Below the pieces are notes generated by a model that did no database searches, had not been told where the DNA came from, and saw only the letters and a list, made by a program, of their open reading frames with translations. Both the position numbers and the translations under genes were made by a program. DNA of 64,000 nucleotides from Neoceratodus forsteri. Its lineage: Eukaryota > Chordata > Ceratodontiformes > Ceratodontidae. Numbering within the stretch: the first letter of the stretch is position 1; every line of letters starts with the position of its first letter. Shown piece after piece: positions 21,375 through 33,348 of this stretch. Location of the stretch: positions 465,591,501-465,655,500 of the forward strand of contig CM028130.1 of the NCBI GenBank assembly GCA_016271365.2, read 5' to 3'.

Positions 21375-21782
21375 CTAGTGTTTGCCCAAAGGTGGTTGGT
21401 AGGGGTCGGTTAGGGTGAGATTAGGGGAGTATGGACCTGGGTTTGGTTCAATGTCCCCCCCTAGTGCCAGCTTGAGCTTGGCATAGCAGCCAATATCCTT
21501 AGGGGGAATGAATAGAGGCCACCATAGGGCTTGGACGCTGGGGAAGGGAGACCGATAATTATAGCATCCCTTCGGGAAAAGGCTGGCAGGGGTGACTGGA
21601 GTATTTGGGCGGAGCCCCAGTTGGGCGCATGTGGAGTGGTAGGAAAGTAGGTTATTGCTAGGCCCCTTTGGGAGTGGTCTGCATGAGCCTTGGTTAGGGT
21701 TATTTGACCCATACACCCATAATGTGGGGGGTCCAGGGGGGGTATGTGGAGTAGGAGCCCAGCTCGAAGGAGGGGCAGCCAC
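21375..21782 (-). CDS. LINE ORF2 N-terminal leader ending in a 2A-like motif
   Basis: Residues 110-117 of this 135-codon frame read DIEPNPGP, preceded by a Leu-rich helix (KLKLALGG). This is the 2A signature D-(V/I)-E-x-N-P-G-P that makes ribosomes skip a peptide bond before the last Pro. The rest of the leader is Pro/Ser-rich and has no domain I know. The frame ends 18 codons after the motif, and the endonuclease starts one base out of frame. In the parent the 2A would separate the leader from endonuclease-RT. The start at 21782 is arbitrary; codons may continue upstream to 21850. Confidence 0.8.
   Translation of the reverse strand: MAAPPSSWAPTPHTPPGPPTLWVYGSNNPNQGSCRPLPKGPSNNLLSYHSTCAQLGLRPNTPVTPASLFPKGCYNYRSPFPSVQALWWPLFIPPKDIGCYAKLKLALGGDIEPNPGPYSPNLTLTDPYQPPLGKH
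21432..21455 (-). other. 2A-like ribosome-skipping motif DIEPNPGP
   Basis: The eight codons are in frame with the leader and match the 2A consensus at every fixed position: Asp, Glu, Asn, Pro, Gly, Pro. Activity is known for the family and was not tested for this copy. Confidence 0.85.
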
Positions 21783-22080
21783 AGAGGAAGGGAAGGGTGG
21801 TATAGGGTGTGGGTGAGAGCTTTGCAGGAGCTACCCATGTTGATAGGCAAGCCATGGTGTAGATCTTAGGGGAATCTTGGGCCTATAGGAGTAGTAAGGA
21901 CCTGGGGGGGGTGGGCTGTTAGGCTGTTTAGAGAGAAGGGCTTCAGAACCAGTCACTTACAGGTGACTGATCTTAGTATGTAGAGCTGGTTAGATTGTAA
22001 TACTTTTGGGTGAAAAACGGAACAGTTTAGAAATTTAACTGCAGGATTAAGCGCACGAGGTAGGCAGGGACCAGTGTAGG

Positions 22081-22117
22081 TTTTTTTTTTTTTTTTTTTT
22101 TCTCTCTCTCTCTCTTT
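22081..22117. repeat. poly-T followed by TC microsatellite
   Basis: About twenty T are followed by TCTCTCTC. The run lies between the leader of the 2A LINE and its presumed 5' end. Confidence 0.95.
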
Positions 22118-22632
22118 CGCCTCACCAAGAAGTGCTCCAGTGACTAGGTGACTGTGAGGAGGGTCAGGAGGGGAAGGGATGGAAGAGTCAGGTAGAGCGG
22201 CCCCCAGTGTTAGCAGCTGATAAGCTGCAGATGAGAGAATTGGCTGATAGGTTTTTGCACATCACATGACAAACCCTATAAGACTGGGAGCTCACCAAGG
22301 GCGGTGGTGGGTGATGGGAGCCATGCAGAGCATCAAGGCTGGAAACCACTGGCAGCAGCGTATAACTTGTTATAACAAGTTAAATTACTTGTGCCCTGTA
22401 AATGAGGTCACTGTGTGATACCTCTGATCCGCCCCTTCCTGCTTTGCTACAGGAACTGTCACGACTGTGCTACCCTATAAAAGGAGTGTAGTGTAGGGTG
22501 GTTGGGGATGGGGGTGGGTGGCTGGGACTGTCCCCTGCCAAAAAGGAAGAACCACGGATGAAAGAAACAAGGAGGTAAGAGCAGAAACAATCAGGCAGCT
22601 ACAAATGCAGTAGCCCTGAAAGCTTAGCCTAA

Positions 22633-23830
22633 TTATTTATTTATTTATTGAATTTTGTTGACCGGGTAGGCCCACTGGGCCCCGGAGGTCCCTTTTTCAG
22701 GGGCGACCCGGGTGTAAAAAATAACATACAGGTAAACAGAACAGTAAAAGCAGGTAAGCAGAGCTGTAAAAATAACATACAGGTAAACAGACAGTAAAAG
22801 TAGGTAAGCAGAGCTGTAAACTTGCGTAAATACCAAATGGTTTAACAGTGATAACACACATAAGGCAAATTCCATACTGTATAACTGTGAAAGACTTAAT
22901 GGCATTTACAATACGGAAGGTGGAGAGGAGGAGGGCCGTGGCATAAGGTCAGTTCCTCATGCATTGGCAAGTGCTCCTGGCAGCAGGTGTTCTTGAGCTT
23001 AGACCGAAGCAGGGGCTCAACCCTGCCTCCCGCACTCCAGTGGGAGTTTGTTCCAGTGGGAAGGTGCAGTAAAGCAAAGGACCTGGACCCAGCTTTAGTC
23101 TTTGTTTTGGGGACCACAAGGAGGTTTTGTCCTGAGGAACGGAGACTTCTCAGGTTGGTTTTGACACTAACTAGTCCTTTGAGACTAGGGGGAGGTAAGG
23201 GCCCCAGAAGCTTAAAAGCGAGACATAGTGTGGGGTAGATGAGGCGGGCTTCCAATGACGGCCAGCTGAGCTTGGATTGAGCCTCGCAGTGGTGTGTCCT
23301 AGGGTGTGATAATGTTGCAAATTGGACAATCTTGTTGTATAAGGTCTGGAGCCTGCCAAGTTCGTAGAGGCCCGCCTTGAAGAACAGGTGCCGCATAAGT
23401 GAGCTTGGGGGAGAAGGACACTAGTTGCGATGGCAACTCTGGCTTCAGGATAATCTGGTCCTTTATTCTGTAGAGGATACCGAGTTTTCCATGTATGGCT
23501 TTGGTGAGTTGGTCAACATGATTTTTTAGGGTGAAGCCTTGGTCCAAGGTTAGCCCTAGGTATTTAGTGGAGGTAACCACCTCAAGTTTATCACCCCCTC
23601 TGGACAGCAGCTGAAGGAGCAGCGACCTCTCGGTTCCCAAGGATCTGGGCCCGAACAACATCGCTTTAGTTTTACTGGTATTTAATACCATTTTATTATA
23701 ATGATAGATAAAACTGTAAAGCCTGTAAAGCACCACCTGTAACAATTTGACAGAAGATATACCCTGTAAGAAACACTTTGCTACAGAGAAAAATAAAGCA
23801 GTAACAGAAGATATACCTTGCAAAAGACAA
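22633..23830 (-). pseudogene. 5'-truncated LINE, same group as the 2A LINE
   Basis: The 3' end (22633-22712) resembles that of the 2A LINE at 18065: a TTTA-type tail and the block GACCTCCGGGG next to AAAAGGGACC. Upstream is the RT thumb and C-terminal region: LNTSKTKAMLFGPRSLG, TSTKYLGLTLDQGFTLKNHV near 23560-23690, then two more broken frames to 22896 (KIVQFATLSHPRTHH, PLLRSKLKNTCC). Nothing upstream of the RT thumb is left. The tail blocks differ enough to make it a separate subfamily. Confidence 0.75.
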
Positions 23831-24256
23831 TTTGAATCAGAAGATTACAGCAGTAATCTATTAGCACACACCTGTAGGCACACCCTGTAATAATGCAGCA
23901 GAAGGTATACCCAGCAACAACAATACAATAATAATAATGATAATAAAACTTTATTTTTATGGCGCCTTTCCAAAACTAAGGTGCCTCACAGTTTTAAAAC
24001 ATAGCAAATCAACATACTTTATTTAAATACAACAATAAACATTTAAAATGGAACAAATAAATCAGTCACCAAAAGCATGATACCAAAGATAAGTTTTTAG
24101 ACCTCTTTTAAATCCCTCCACAGTAACATACTCTCATAACTGGTTGGGTAGAGAATTAAAAAGAGAAGGGGCCACATGCATAAATACCCGGGCCCCAGAT
24201 AATTTTAGACATACTCTAGGAATCTCTAGCAACCCCTTGCCAGCATTGCGAAGTGA

Positions 24257-25573
24257 TCACCCGGGGCAGTAGGGAACCAGAAGCTCTTTCAGGTAGTCAG
24301 GGCCCTGTCCATGTAGGGCTTTATAAGTCAGAAGACTGACTTTAAAGGTGATCCGCCATTGTACTGGCAGCAAATGCATACCACGCAGCACCGGAGAAAT
24401 AGAGCAGGACCGAGAGGTTCCTGTCAAAAGCCATGCTGCTGCATTCTGCACTAGCTGAAAAAGGTGGATTTCCACCCCAGAAAGCCCTAAGTAAACAGAG
24501 TTGCAATAATCCAACCATGAGGACACAAAGGCGTGGACCAATGTGAGAAGGTCACTGTCTGGAACAAGGTGCTTAATCCTGGAGATATTCCTAAGGTGGT
24601 AAAAGGAAGTTTTGATGACAGCCGACACCTGCACATGCAGTGTCAGCCCTTCGTCAAAAGTTACCCCCAGGTTTCACACCCATTCAGAGGCTAGAAGAGA
24701 TAGACCCCCAAGAAAAAGTCCCGAGGGTGAACCTACCCCCGACCCCCCTATGTGACGACCTGGGTCCACAACCAGCACTTCAGTCTTTTTTGAGTTCAAC
24801 TTCAACCAGCTCGAATCCATCCACTCCTGGATTTCTATGAGGCAGTTATTAAAGAATGAGAGAGCTCCATCCTGGTCAGGTGCAAAAGAAAGGTAGAGCT
24901 GGGTATCATCAGCATAGCAATAAAACCTTAGCCCATACCTCCTTACAATGTCTCCAAGGGGCAGCATGTACACTGTGAACAACATGGGGGACAACACCAA
25001 TCCCTGAGAAACCCCACATGACAGAGGGATTGGGTCCAAGGAATAAAGCCAGGACACCACCCTCTGAGTTCTTCTGTTGAGGTAGGATGTAAACCACCTG
25101 AGGACTGTACCCGACAGGCCACAGATGAACCTCAGATGATCAAGAAGAACCCCATGGTCCACAGTGTTAAACGCTAAGGAGAGATCCAGAAGAACCAAGA
25201 TAAAACGTTTTTTCCGATCTCTTGCCATCAGGAGATCACTGAGCACCCAAACCAGCACTGTCTCAGTACTATGCCTCTTTCGAAAACTGGACTGGAGAGG
25301 TTCATAGATGTCATGGATGGTTAAATGGTTCTCCAGTTGAGCAGCTACCACCTTCTCAACCACCTTCCCTAAAAAGGGAAGGTTAGAGATTGGTCTGTAG
25401 TTCGCATGGCAGTTCAGGTCCAAGTAAGCTTTCTTCAGGAGAGGTGTTACCACTGCCTCCTTCAGGGAGCTAGAAAACTCTTCTGTTTTCAAGGAGCACC
25501 AAACTATCCTTGCAAGGACTGGACCGATGGAATCAATACAGCCCAAAATAAGGGAAGTTGGTCCTGTGTCCAA
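24257..25573 (-). CDS. L2 reverse transcriptase, two frames
   Basis: The 299-codon frame (24674-25573) shows the L2 pattern: CHANYRPISNLPFLGKVVEK, SSFRKRHSTETVLV, VLLDLSLAFNTVDHGVLL, SCGVSQGLVLSPMLFTVYM and YCYADDTQLYLSF. The first catalytic Asp and the YADD pair are kept; the usual PQG is SQG. The C-terminal 125 codons (24257-24634: LRNISRIKHLV, WLDYCNSVYLGL, LLPVQWRITFKVSLLTYKAL) lie in another frame, so one frameshift separates them near 24650. Confidence 0.88.
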
Positions 25574-26186
25574 ACTACAGCATGTGGGGAGCTTACTCTG
25601 GACAATTGGACAATCCTCATGACATCCATGAACTCTGGGAGGTCAAAGGCACTCCAGGAAAGCTGAAGGCCAGTGACCAAAGGCTGATCAGAAGCAACGC
25701 CTATAGAGTCTGCCGGTCAGATAGCTTCCCTGATGTCAGTCACCTTAGTCACAAAGAATCAAGCAAGTTCATCGCACTCTATTTGTGAAAACACTTTCTG
25801 GACTTGCAGACAGGCTGGGTTGCATCGTCTGTCCATAGTCCGGAAGAGCTGAGCTGGTTGATTCTGAGCGGCTGCAATCTCCCCGGACAGGAACTCTGCC
25901 TTCTTATGGGTGATTGCAGATTGATAGGTTTGATAATGGTCCATCAATCTAAGGTGGTCGGCATCAAGGGCAGATCTCCACCAGCAACACTCTAACCTTC
26001 GTCCTAATTGCCGCATCTCCCTCAAAGTCCCATCAAACCATGGGGACCGAGGGTGAAGGGAGAGAGGATGAACTCGGACAGGAGCAACAACATCCAGCAC
26101 CATCGAGATGGCCATATTATGGGCCACCATGAGATCCTCTGGGTCACTGTTTGCCACCGGAATAATCAATAGGTCAAGTACCGCCA

Positions 26187-27110
26187 TTAGACCCTCAGAG
26201 CTAACATCTCGTAAAGGGTGATACTTGACTGTCTCCACAGGGGTCGACCTATGGGGGGGGCACCAAAATTGAACCCCACAGTGTAATGATCAGACCATCT
26301 GACTGGTTCCACCCCTAGATCTGATGCTTCGATCCCCAGAAGGAAGACTAATTCAAGAGAGTGACCATGTTTATGGGTAGCAGTGGTAACTATCTGCATA
26401 AGGCCCAGAGATTACATTAACTGGAGAAAGTGTTGTCCAAATTGTATAGAGTTCATCATTGACCCAGGCATTAAAGTCACCCAGGACCATCAGCCTGGGG
26501 GACTCAAATGCCATGTCAATGATAAAATCCACTACTTCCTGAAGGAACTGTTTCCCATCCCCGGGTAGACGGTAGATGAGGATGATCCTAAAACCTACGC
26601 CTGCTACCACAGTACACTCAAATGTCTCAGTCTCCTCAACTGGTACACTTGTGAGGCCCAATTTGGTCTTAAAACAGACTGCAACCCCTTCCCCCAGTGA
26701 TCCAATCTCAAGCAGTGAATCACCAAGTAACCGGCTGGAATTGCGACCTCTAATATAGGACCAGAGTTCTCATCCAGCCAGATCTTGGTGATGCAAGCCA
26801 GATCCACTGAATTTGCAAGATCAGCAATAATTGCAGTCTTGTTTTTAATGGATCTGGCATTGCATAACACCGCTAGAGTTGGATGAACTTCCAGGGCCGC
26901 CCGGGCCACATGCCCACCAAAATTGGTAGTACCCTTGGGTGTGGAAACCAGACAAGATGGACCATGGTCTGGATTCCATTTCACCCCAGGGCATCTTCTG
27001 GACCTCACAACCCAATGTGATGGCCCCACTCATTCAACCTCCACCATTCGCAGCCCCCAACCCCTCTCTTCCCCGACGCACAATACCCAACAGTCTACAG
27101 TGCTGGTAAG
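26187..27110 (-). pseudogene. L2 endonuclease, frameshifted
   Basis: The start of the domain (LAVLCNARSIKNKTAII, ACITKIWLDENSG) is in the frame 26604-27029. The middle (FRIILIYRLPGDGKQFLQEV, LMVLGDFNAWVND, with catalytic Asp and Asn) is in 26371-26661. The end (EPVRWSDHYTVGF, final Asp-His) is in 26187-26399. Thr-Lys-Ile replaces the usual Thr-Glu-x, so the catalytic Glu is lost in this copy. It flanks the L2 RT in the normal order. Confidence 0.82.
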
Positions 27111-27119
27111 TTGACAAGT

Positions 27120-28080
27120 GTAATGGGGGGAGACAAAGGGGTGAAGAGAGCAAAGGGCGGAGGATGAATAGCTCACGACCATGGGGGCAGGTCTCCAACA
27201 TGTTCCAGTGACTAAATTAATAACCCTAAAATCAAAAAATGGAAAATTAAACTACAAAAATAACCAATACAAATTCCCACATAAAATTATAATAACTACA
27301 ATAGTTAAAATATGAAATCTCAGGCTCAATCTAAATCCCAGTTCAAAGCTAAATCTCTCAATCCCTAATAGCTCTCTCCCTACAAAAGGAGACTGGCAAC
27401 AAGGTTTCAAAATCTCAAAGTTCAAAAAGAAGGCAAATCATGAAACTAATAAATTAACTAGGATAAGGACTGCAACTGTATGATCCTATAATACTTTCAA
27501 ACCTCACCCCATATACTAAAATAAAACAATTTCATTCAAAATATATGATACAACATAAAATAAAACTATCTAGAAGTCTAGGGAAACACCGAAGGACCGG
27601 CTAAAAAGTACATAATTACTTCATAATAATTGAAACAGTTACTAAAGTCCAAGAAATAAATCAGCGGACAGTATGCAATCTTCAGCCCCCCAAGGCCCTC
27701 TCACAGCCTGAGGGGCCAAATAAAGTCAGTAACTCTCACTCCCACTGACAAAATATGTCCTGAATATTTATTTTCCAGCCACCATGCACTCTCGCTGCCA
27801 GGAAGGGCAGGGAAATAACAGAGAAAAATAAAGCAATAAAATGTTAACAACAAACAGTAACAATCCCTGTGAATACAAAAGAAAATAACACACAGTAAAT
27901 CTGCCTAGCCAAAAGACACTTTAATCATTTTCCTTGCTCTGGGAAGGTTCTTTGCTCTGCCCTTACAAGCAACCTAGAAGAAAAGAGTTCAGGTGAAGCT
28001 AGGTGCATTTGCCAGCAAACCTAGTCTTCAACCTCTCTTTCCCATTTTTCCTCTAGAGATTTTGTTAAATTGCTACTAGA
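27120..28080. other. no gene recognised
   Basis: AT-rich sequence, possibly the 5' untranslated part of the L2, without readable domains, tandem units or clear edges. Confidence 0.4.
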
Positions 28081-28129
28081 TTGTGTTAAAAGCTTAACAG
28101 TACACTGGCTCTTTTTTAATTCCATTTCA

Positions 28130-29760
28130 GAAGCCTATATTTCACTGATTCCAAGAAGGGAAGGATTTCTTAGGTTGTTCCAATTACAGGACCATCTCTC
28201 TGCTTAGTCAAGCTTACAAGATATTAGCAAAGATTTTAGCTAATCAACTTCAAACAGTCCTAGGCAAAATATTGAGAAAATAGCACGTTGTTTTTTTTTA
28301 ATTAGAAAGTTTGGGGCAGATAATGTGAGGAGGCCACTAAACACAATTTGGTTCTCCAATAAGAAAAAAAATTCCTGCCACTGCTGTATCATTAGACATG
28401 ATGAAGGCATTTGAGTCACTTAGTTGGAAATGTATGTATGTTTTGCTAATGACATTTGGGTTTAGCAAAATATTTAGAAAGTGGGTCTCTCTTTTATATA
28501 ATAATCCCTCAGCAGCAGTTATTTCAAATGGATTATTTCCACTCCATTCAAACTGTTATGTGGAAAAGACAAGGTTGCCCTCTCTCCTTTTTGTTTATAC
28601 TGTCCATAGAGCCTTTAATTCAGGCCATTATACACTCACCAAAGATACATGGATTGGAAATTGGAAAGATGGAGCAGACTATATTTGCATATGCAGATGA
28701 TCTCTTGTTAACACTTAGTAGATCGTTGGACTCTTATGTTGCATTTGAAGCGCTTCTTCAAGAATTCAGTGCCATCTCTGGATTTACAGAAAATATGAAT
28801 AAAACTTAACTGATGCCTCTCTTTTGTCCAAAAATTTTAGAAATTAGTCTAAAAAATCAGTTTCAAGGTACTACACTAAAAAATAAAATTAAATACCTTG
28901 GAATAACCTTAAGTAATAATCTTAAATTAATAGCGGACCTTAATATCCTTCCTCTCTTAAAAGAAGTACAAGAGAATATGGATCAATGGGACAAACTTAA
29001 CTTATCATTGTTAGGAAAAAACAATTCTGTCAAAATGATAGTTGCTCCCAAATTATTTTATATATTTCAAAATCTGCCAATAAATGTTGATAAAACGTTT
29101 TTTTAAGGAAACAGTATTATTAAAAAATTCTTGCAGGGGACAAAAGCTACCACACCTCTCTATTAGTAAACTTAGGGTCCCTCTAGATAATGGGAGTTTA
29201 GCTTTACCTTGGTGGAAGACACCACTGGGCCTCCCTTGCCAAGCAAACATTGCAATAACTTCAAACCTCTAACACATTTAACTGCCCTTTATGGTTTAAT
29301 ATGGAATCCCACCTATTGACTCTTCATCAGTTGTTAGATTTCACTTTTGTTTCGGTATTAGATACAAAGACAACCCTTCCATAGTTGGATCCATTACAGT
29401 TCTTAGAAAATTCTTTGCATAATTCAATCCAAATAAAGTTTGCTCCTAATAACAAATTCCCTTTATGGAACAATCCATCTTTTTGTATAATGGTAAGCCA
29501 CTTAAAGACCCTGGCTGGGGTAGACTTGGAATCCACTATATAACTGATGTTTTAGATGACAAATCTAGAACATTAAATTCCTTCAGAAATCTTAAATCAA
29601 AGTTTGGAATACATAGATCCCATGTTTGTTTTACTCTGCAACTCAGAGAGGCATAGAATAAGGTACTGGATTCTAATTTCAGACTTGCGGACTCCCCAGA
29701 GTTACTACAATTTAGGAAGCTTACTACAGTTAAACAGGTACCAATATTCATTGGCTATTA
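28130..29760 (+). pseudogene. L1/Tx1-like ORF2 reverse transcriptase and C-terminus
   Basis: Plus-strand relic of L1-type ORF2. The RT begins near 28165 (NYRTISLLSQAYKILAKILA) and continues as LDMMKAFESLSWKCMYVLL at about 28395-28450. It then shifts frame to RQGCPLSFLFILSIEPLIQA and FAYADDLLLTLS (28456-28809), with the first catalytic Asp and the YADD motif intact. The connection region (KYLGITLSNNLK, SVKMIVAPKLFYIFQNLP) lies at 28813-29100, followed by LALPWWKTPLGLP and a decayed C-terminus to about 29760. Several frameshifts and stops are present. There is no endonuclease upstream. Confidence 0.85.
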
Positions 29761-29779
29761 GCAGTATGTGCAGCACCTG

Positions 29780-30160
29780 ATGAAACTACTCTGATAGGGT
29801 TCCACCAAGTCGCTTCAGCAAGACATTTGTCGAACTGCATTACAGCAATGGAATATTGCCAACAGTCAATGTTGTGCCGTCAATGAAACAGAGTGTTTTT
29901 TGCAGGGGGCTTCTGCCCCCTTACCCCCCTCATGTGGAGGGGCTCTGCCACATACCCCCACAATTTATGATTATCAACTCTGAGTTGGAGTTGTTTCGGA
30001 AAGGGGCATACACAATGGATAAAACAGTGTTGGTGTACCACAGACCATTACAGTGAACTGACAGTTTTGTCGCTGTAATGGTCTTGTGGGATTACCCTCA
30101 CTGTTTCAGTGGTATATGCTCTGATAGCACAACGGATATATATGCATGAATGACCTTTAC
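29780..30160. repeat. hairpin-rich GC-runs and palindrome
   Basis: A perfect 12-bp inverted repeat, AGACCATTACAG and CTGTAATGGTCT, lies at 30042-30053 and 30073-30084, with a 19-base loop; it extends to CCACA/TGTGG with a one-base bulge. A second set of complementary C- and G-runs (GCAGGGGGCTTCTGCCCCC and neighbours) lies at 29903-29960. No protein or known element was identified. Confidence 0.55.
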
Positions 30161-31121
30161 TTAAATTGTGCAACTGTAATATGGTTTTAGACTTAACCTT
30201 TCACACACTTCTGAGCCAAATAAAATTCAGCTTCTTCCACATGATGGGTAAATAATCTTCTTTGGACATCCAGCATACCACTGCCACCATACTGTCCATT
30301 TTTGCAAATGTGGATTCTCTCACAGTTTGAGATCACCCTCCCATTGTGCTAATCCATGCAAGAGTTGACTCCCTGGAGATTTTGCCTTTCTATGGTGTTG
30401 TTCAAGCTGAGCTCTGCATCTTTCTGGTTCATATCAATAAACTCTGATGCCTCATTTTAGCATTGTATTCTCTCATCATCGTTCGTACACCTGTTCACTA
30501 CTAAATGCAGATGTCATTTAATATGCTTGGTTGGGGAGGGTGGTATGTGGTGTGATTCAGGGGCAGTTGTTCTTGTGACTAGTTAGTAAACCCTTCCATT
30601 CCAGTTATAGTGAAAAAACTTATAGTTTTGCATCTACTGTGTATGTATTTTATGACATTTGTAACTTTTTTGTTATTAATTCTGATTTCAAATGAACACG
30701 ATTTTCAACAAGCGTCAATTATCATCAAGAAAATTAATATGATACTCACTTGTACACCATGGTATACACATGTATGTTACCAGCACAGTTTCAGTTTCTA
30801 AAATAAAATAGAATGTCAGAAAATATCACTTGAGCTGGATATATGCATTACGTAGGCTATTAACAAAATTGTAATGAATGTTGTTTGAAATGATTTACTG
30901 AAATTCTTAATGCAAAATATTTACCAATGATTTTTTTAACTAATGATATAGTGTGGAAGAGAGCCACTGTTGTTTTTAATTATACGTTATCCACACCTGT
31001 TTTTGCTATGCACACAACTGCAAAATCTTTCATGCAGTATCATAAATCTGATAGTTACAATCACGTGGTCATTATGAGATGTCACGAGGAGGAGATGATT
31101 ACACCTTTTTACAGGGGCTTT
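30161..31121. other. no gene recognised
   Basis: AT-rich sequence without readable domains, tandem structure or element edges. Confidence 0.4.
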
Positions 31122-31328
31122 GGTAGGACATGACTGTGAGTGGGGAAGAATTGATAGTACATCACTGTGAATGCACCACAGCTGTGTCACTGCAGTGGAG
31201 TTGAAGCAGATCTCACTGCATCCTCTCCATTCAGTCAGTGCAGCTGGTTCCTCCCTCCCTACCCTTTCCCCACTGCACTATTTTCTTGTTTTCTTTAACT
31301 CTCACCCTCCCATCTCTCTCCCTGGTCC
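31122..31328. repeat. dispersed repeat R1, second copy
   Basis: Matches 3885-4083 in the same orientation, from TGACTGTGAGTGGGG to TCTCTCTCCCTGGTCC, with scattered changes and indels. Sequence outside these limits does not match clearly. Confidence 0.75.
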
Positions 31329-32156
31329 TGCTCACTGCCTCTCCCCCACCCCATCACTGTTAGTGTCTGGTAGAGAGAAGACTTGTATTCCCAACCCCCC
31401 ACACCCAGAGAGTCATATATAAGCAGGTCGAGCACCCGATAATGTCAACATAGAAACATAGAATTTGACGGCAGATAAGGACCACTTGGCTGACCTAGTC
31501 TGTATGGATAAGCTGCAGATCCTAGTTAACCAACAGCCTACTTCCTCCTACCTCCCACTAAAATTGCCTTATGTCTGTCTCATGCATTCTTGAATTCCCC
31601 CACTGTTTTTGACTCTACGACCTCCTCAGGAAGGCTGTTCCATGTATGCACAACCCTCTCTGTGAAGAAATACTTCCTCACATTACCACTGAGCCATCCC
31701 CCCTCTATCTTCAAATTGTGCCCCCTTGTTCTTGCACATCTCTTTTTCTGAAAGATGCTACCCTCTCAGACTTTGTTGATTCCCTTGAGGTATTTGAAAA
31801 TTTCTATCATGCCCCCCCCACTTTCCTCAAGGCTATACATCTTAAGTTCCTTTAAACTTTCTTCATATGTCCTCTGGTGCTGGCCCTGCATCATTTTGGT
31901 TGCCCTCCTCTGGCAGCCTCCACCCTGTCTATGTCTTTGTGGAGATGGGGTCTCCAGAACTGTACATAGTACTCCAGATATGGTCTTACCAACTGTCTGT
32001 ACAGAGGGCCAACAACTTCCTGTTTTCTACTGGTGATGCCTCTCCCTAAGCATCCCAGTATCCCCCCAGCCCTCCTTACTGCCTTCTCACATTGCTGGCC
32101 CGCCTTTAGTTCACCTGGTATGACTACCCCCAGGTCCCTTTCCATTTTTGTTGTTG

Positions 32157-32894
32157 TCAGTATCTCACCCCCATTGTGTACTCTTCCCCTTGGTTTTTAT
32201 TTCCCAGGTGCATTACTTTGCACTTCTTTGCATTGAACCTAAGCTGCCATACATTTGACCATTCCTGCGACCTTGCCAAGTCCCTTTTCATCCTTTCCAC
32301 CCAACCTTGCATATCAACCCTGTTACAGATCTTTGTGTCATCTGCAAAGAGACATATTTTCCCTTTCAGTCCCTCTGTGATGTCACTTATAAAGACATTA
32401 AAAAGGACTGGCCCCAGTACTGAACCCTGCAGTACCCCACTAGTAACCCTCCTTTCTTCACTGTGGACTCCATTTACTATTACCCACTGTGTCCTATTGT
32501 CCAACCAGTGTTTTACCCAGGCTACCACCCTGGGACCCACTTCCAGGCTGGCTAATTTGTTTATTAATCTTTTGTGCGGGACTGTGTCAAATGCTTTGCT
32601 AAAGTCTAGGTAGGCCATGTCCAAGGCCCCTCCCTGGTCTACTGCTTTGGTCACCCAATCAAAGAAATAAATTAGATTTGTCTGACATGACCTTCCCACT
32701 GTGAATCCATGCTGTCTTGGGCCCTGTGCCCCATTGAACTCTAGGTACTCAACAATTCTTTCCTTAAGAAGTGATTCCATCATTTTCCCTACCACTGAGG
32801 TCAAACTGACAGGTCTGTAGTTTTCTGCCTCTGCCTTGCTCCCACTTTTGTGAAGGGGAATTACATCTGCCCTCCTCCAGTCCTCAGGTATCAC
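32157..32894 (-). CDS. CR1-D reverse transcriptase core, open frame
   Basis: A 245-codon frame carries IPEDWRRADVIPLHKSGSK, ENYRPVSLTSVVGKMMESL, QHGFTVGRSCQTNLI, DMAYLDFSKAFDTVPHKRL (first Asp), SGVLQGSVLGPVLFNVFISD and ICLFADDTKICNRVD (two Asp). The FADD form is typical of CR1. The usual PQG is LQG. This is the best RT of the CR1 A/C/D subfamily in the window. The C-terminal thumb continues in other frames to about 31891. Confidence 0.88.
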   Translation of the reverse strand: MIPEDWRRADVIPLHKSGSKAEAENYRPVSLTSVVGKMMESLLKERIVEYLEFNGAQGPRQHGFTVGRSCQTNLIYFFDWVTKAVDQGGALDMAYLDFSKAFDTVPHKRLINKLASLEVGPRVVAWVKHWLDNRTQWVIVNGVHSEERRVTSGVLQGSVLGPVLFNVFISDITEGLKGKICLFADDTKICNRVDMQGWVERMKRDLARSQEWSNVWQLRFNAKKCKVMHLGNKNQGEEYTMGVRY

Positions 32895-33348
32895 ACCATC
32901 CTCCTATGATTTATTAAAAAGGGTAGTCAGTGGTGTTACTAGTTCTTCCCTTAGTTCTTTTATAATTCTGGAGTGAATCCCATCTGGCCCCATTGCTTTA
33001 TCCACCTTCAGTTTTAAAAGTTCTTTCAGAACCCTTTATTCTGTGAAAGGACTAATATCAACCCCTCCTATCCAGAGTGCTTCTGTTGACTGGATTAGGT
33101 ATTTCCCCCTGCTTTTCCACTGTGAATACTGAGCAGAAGTATTCGTTCAGTATCCCTGCTTTTTCACTGTCACTCTCTGCCCAATCACCTTCCTCTTTGT
33201 TCAGCCTCAGTATCCCTGCCTTAGTCTTTCTTTGCTCCCTAATGTACCTATAAAAGGTTTTATCACCCTTCTTAACCAAGTTAGCTATCTTTTCCTCAGT
33301 TTGGGCCTTTGCTATTCTGACTGCCTTACCCGCTTCCTTCTGCTTTAA

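Larger units (their letters stand above)
18065..22530 (-). mobile_element. Rex1/CR1-group LINE with 2A motif, nearly complete
   Basis: Minus-strand non-LTR element. The 3' end at 18065 has an AAATA-type tail and the terminal block GGGCTTCCCTGGTTACC. Reading rightward one meets the ORF2 C-terminus, RT, the linker, the endonuclease, and an N-terminal leader that ends in a 2A-like motif. I find no separate ORF1. The 5' edge is approximate: non-coding sequence with a TATAAAAGG and GT-rich tract lies at 22470-22530. The clade is placed from RT and endonuclease style only. A related LINE follows at 22633. Confidence 0.85.
23922..27110 (-). mobile_element. L2 LINE, nearly complete ORF2
   Basis: The minus-strand L2 ends at 23922 with the ATT-trinucleotide tail and AAACTTTATTTTTATGGCGC in the plus-strand reading, the hallmark of L2 3' ends. 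ORF2 follows: C-terminal region 24257-24634, RT 24674-25573, linker 25759-26238, endonuclease 26187-27029. The 5' end is uncertain; sequence beyond 27120 carries no readable domain. Confidence 0.88.

Noticed and set aside
22471..22490. host promoter TATA box at TATAAAAGG
   Set aside because: Located at the presumed 5' edge of a minus-strand LINE and resembling CR1 5' blocks; no plus-strand gene follows.
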